A DNA stretch of 64,000 nucleotides from Casuarius casuarius (lineage: Eukaryota; Chordata; Aves; Casuariiformes; Casuariidae): assembly GCA_003342895.1 (NCBI GenBank), contig PTFA01000020.1, positions 5,907,644 through 5,971,643 of the forward strand, in the 5' to 3' direction. The position numbers were made by a program, and so were the translations under genes. The notes below the pieces were generated by a model. It was not told the DNA's origin. It ran no database searches and saw only the letters and a list, made by a program, of their open reading frames with translations. Shown piece by piece: positions 62,250 to 64,000 of this stretch (position 1 is its first letter; the number at the start of each line of letters is the position of its first letter).

Positions 62250-63110
62250 AAGGTTCTGAAACAGTTTGTTCCAATGTTTAATTTGTGTTACTATTAGAAA
62301 AAAGTCTCTATTATTGTCAGAAGGAAACTTTACTAACCACAGTGATATACTTCATAGAGAACACTTCATTCTACTCCTCTCACCTGCATTAACAAATATC
62401 ATAGCCCTTCCCCATCTCTTCTACTCCAAACTGAATACCCGCAAGTCCTTTAATCTTTTCTCACAGGACAAGTTTTCTAGATCTCTGATTATTCTCATTT
62501 ATTCTCCCAGGACAGTTTCTCCAGATTTTCTACATCTCCCCAAATTCAGACAAAATTTGGCCAAGCAGTCCAGTAGGGGATTTATTAGCACTCAGTGGAA
62601 TAACTACTTCTTGCAGCTTAAAGACAATACTGCAATCCAGTTCATATATTCCGCAACAACGGTTGCTTTTTTCTTTTAAAGGGTGATACACAGGTGATGG
62701 CGTGCTTGAGACCCAGTGAAACACTAAGATCCTTTTCTTCAGGACATTACGTACAGATAATTTTTGCACTAATCATCAATCGTATCACAGTTTATAACAT
62801 TACACCTGTCTTACTGATTTATTTAAACACCACTTCTTCAATTTATCAAGATGATTCCAAACCTTTAATTCTGCTTTTCAGTGGGACTGAAGCATCCCCT
62901 GACTTTAGCTTCGTTTAATCTTAACAGGCACATTCTTTTTCTATCACCAAAATCCTGTAGCTTGGATCCAAAGCAGCCACAGCAGGCTCTCACTTGATAT
63001 ATTCTTCCATTTTGACATGACGGAGAATCATAACCCAGTATAGATCTCCAACCGGATTTTGCACTTACCTAAGTTCATCTGAACAAGTGCTGCTTCTTGG
63101 CTTATGATAC
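62250..63110 (-). mobile_element. ancient CR1-type LINE fragment, sense on - strand
   Basis: Read on the + strand, this is an antisense CR1 3' region. Blocks follow the consensus order: GTTCCAATGTTTAATTTG, CTCACAGGACAAGTTTTCTA, GGAATAACTACTTCTTGCAG, a GGTTGCTTTTTTCTTTT block, CACTTGATATATTCTTCCAT and CCAACCGGATTTTGCACTTA. About 0.86 kb is retained, heavily diverged. The apparent 137-codon frame at 62266-62679 is antisense to this fossil and not a gene. Confidence 0.7.
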
Positions 63111-64000
63111 AATCTTCCTTCTATGATACAGTCTTCCTCAGTCTACTCCTTCCTTCTCCTCCCTGCTTAGGGCACAGCTAAGTCTCTGACCAACTCTCAG
63201 CCCTCGCTTCAAGATCACAAGAGAAAGAACTGTTATCACTGTTGGCAGTTATCAGTGCCCACTTGCTTTGCTTTTGAGGAACTGAGCTTCTTCTACACCA
63301 GTTTTTCTTCTCCTTTTAATAAAGATTTTCTTCTGGATTCTTCTATCCTTTTAAGATTCTTTGAGCTTTCCTGTGACACCTGTGAGAGTTCTAGCTGGTA
63401 CTTTAATATTGATCTGAACCAGGTTTCCCAAAACTTCGTTTGAAACTGTACTGCAAGACACAGCCTTATCTCACAGCTCCCCCGCCTCCAGACAATGCCT
63501 GTTACCTTCTTTTAGTTTGACACTAGTTAAATCTTTGATAAACTCATCTGTTACTAACCACCTAGTTATCCAATATACGCTTAAAAACAGCTGCTTCTAC
63601 ATACTTAAAAACAACTTATTTGAAATCACCTAACTTTTCTAAATATTTTCTGATCTGTTTTCTCCCTATTTAACATTTATTGTCAAAGTACATTAGAGGT
63701 TGGAGGGTCCTCTATTACACAGTAGTAAAAATAAAGATCATCCATCAGTAGAAAGAGTATCCAATACCTCAGGAAAAAAAAAGTAGAAATCAAGCCTTAT
63801 CTTCGGATGGGTAACTTCAAACATTTGAAAAATGTGGCTTTAGAATTGAAAACGCTGTAGAGTGCATATCTTGAAACAGCATTAGATGCCCAGATGCATC
63901 AAAGCCATGTCAGAAACACTGCAGTGTTTTCATTCCACGACTGCTCACGTTCTCTCCTTTCAGGTGAAACATAATGCCTTTGCAAACATAACTATTAAAA
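63111..64000. other. right-hand end of window, nothing recognised
   Basis: AT-rich sequence with no supportable exon, RNA gene or repeat family on either strand. Confidence 0.5.

Larger units (their letters stand above)
48686..64000 (-). other. FREM3: FREM3 upstream intron sequence (no exon found)
   Basis: These 15.3 kb lie upstream of the first visible FREM3 exon. That exon needs a preceding exon ending with one base of a codon. I checked the better splice-donor candidates on the - strand and none gave a CSPG-like open frame. The stretch holds microsatellites, CR1 fossils and a candidate regulatory segment. A small exon could have been missed. Confidence 0.5.

Noticed and set aside
62266..62679. 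A 137-codon + strand frame as a protein-coding gene
   Set aside because: The nucleotides match an antisense CR1 LINE fossil. The frame is a by-product.

Overview
This is vertebrate nuclear DNA. Genes are split into short exons with GT-AG introns, the sequence is AT-rich, interspersed repeats are sparse, and the only transposon fossils I can recognise are decayed CR1-type LINE pieces. That mix suggests a sauropsid, most likely a bird. The species cannot be named from the window.

Two genes lie tail to tail. Positions 1-11,820 hold the 3' two-thirds of SMARCA5 (SNF2H, the ISWI chromatin-remodelling ATPase) on the + strand. Fifteen exons give one uninterrupted frame of 667 codons, from the middle of the ATPase motor through HAND, SANT and SLIDE to the basic C terminus. 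Positions about 12,230-48,685 hold the 3' part of a FRAS1/FREM-family basement-membrane gene on the - strand. Twenty-two exons give one frame of 1,423 codons: five Calx-beta domains, the cysteine-containing C-terminal ectodomain, a furin-type site, one transmembrane helix, and a short tail ending in a class I PDZ ligand. The family is clear from the protein. FREM3 rather than its close paralogue FREM2 is chosen because SMARCA5 is the convergent neighbour, as on human chromosome 4q31.

Positions 48,686-64,000 lie upstream of the last recognised FREM3 exon. No further FREM exon could be supported there; the large 5' exon that encodes the CSPG repeats in this family must be beyond the window. The stretch holds simple repeats, two CR1 fossils, and one palindromic, octamer-containing segment that may be regulatory.

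The two genes have unrelated jobs: nucleosome spacing in the nucleus, and epithelial-mesenchymal adhesion at the cell surface. They share only the roughly 400 bp between their predicted polyadenylation sites. I found no CRISPR array, operon, tRNA or rRNA, and no defence-like or otherwise new multi-gene system. The most interesting points are the membrane-anchored, five-Calx-beta form of FREM3, its tandem two-exon Calx-beta modules, a GC-AG intron in SMARCA5, and two intronic segments with perfect inverted repeats.
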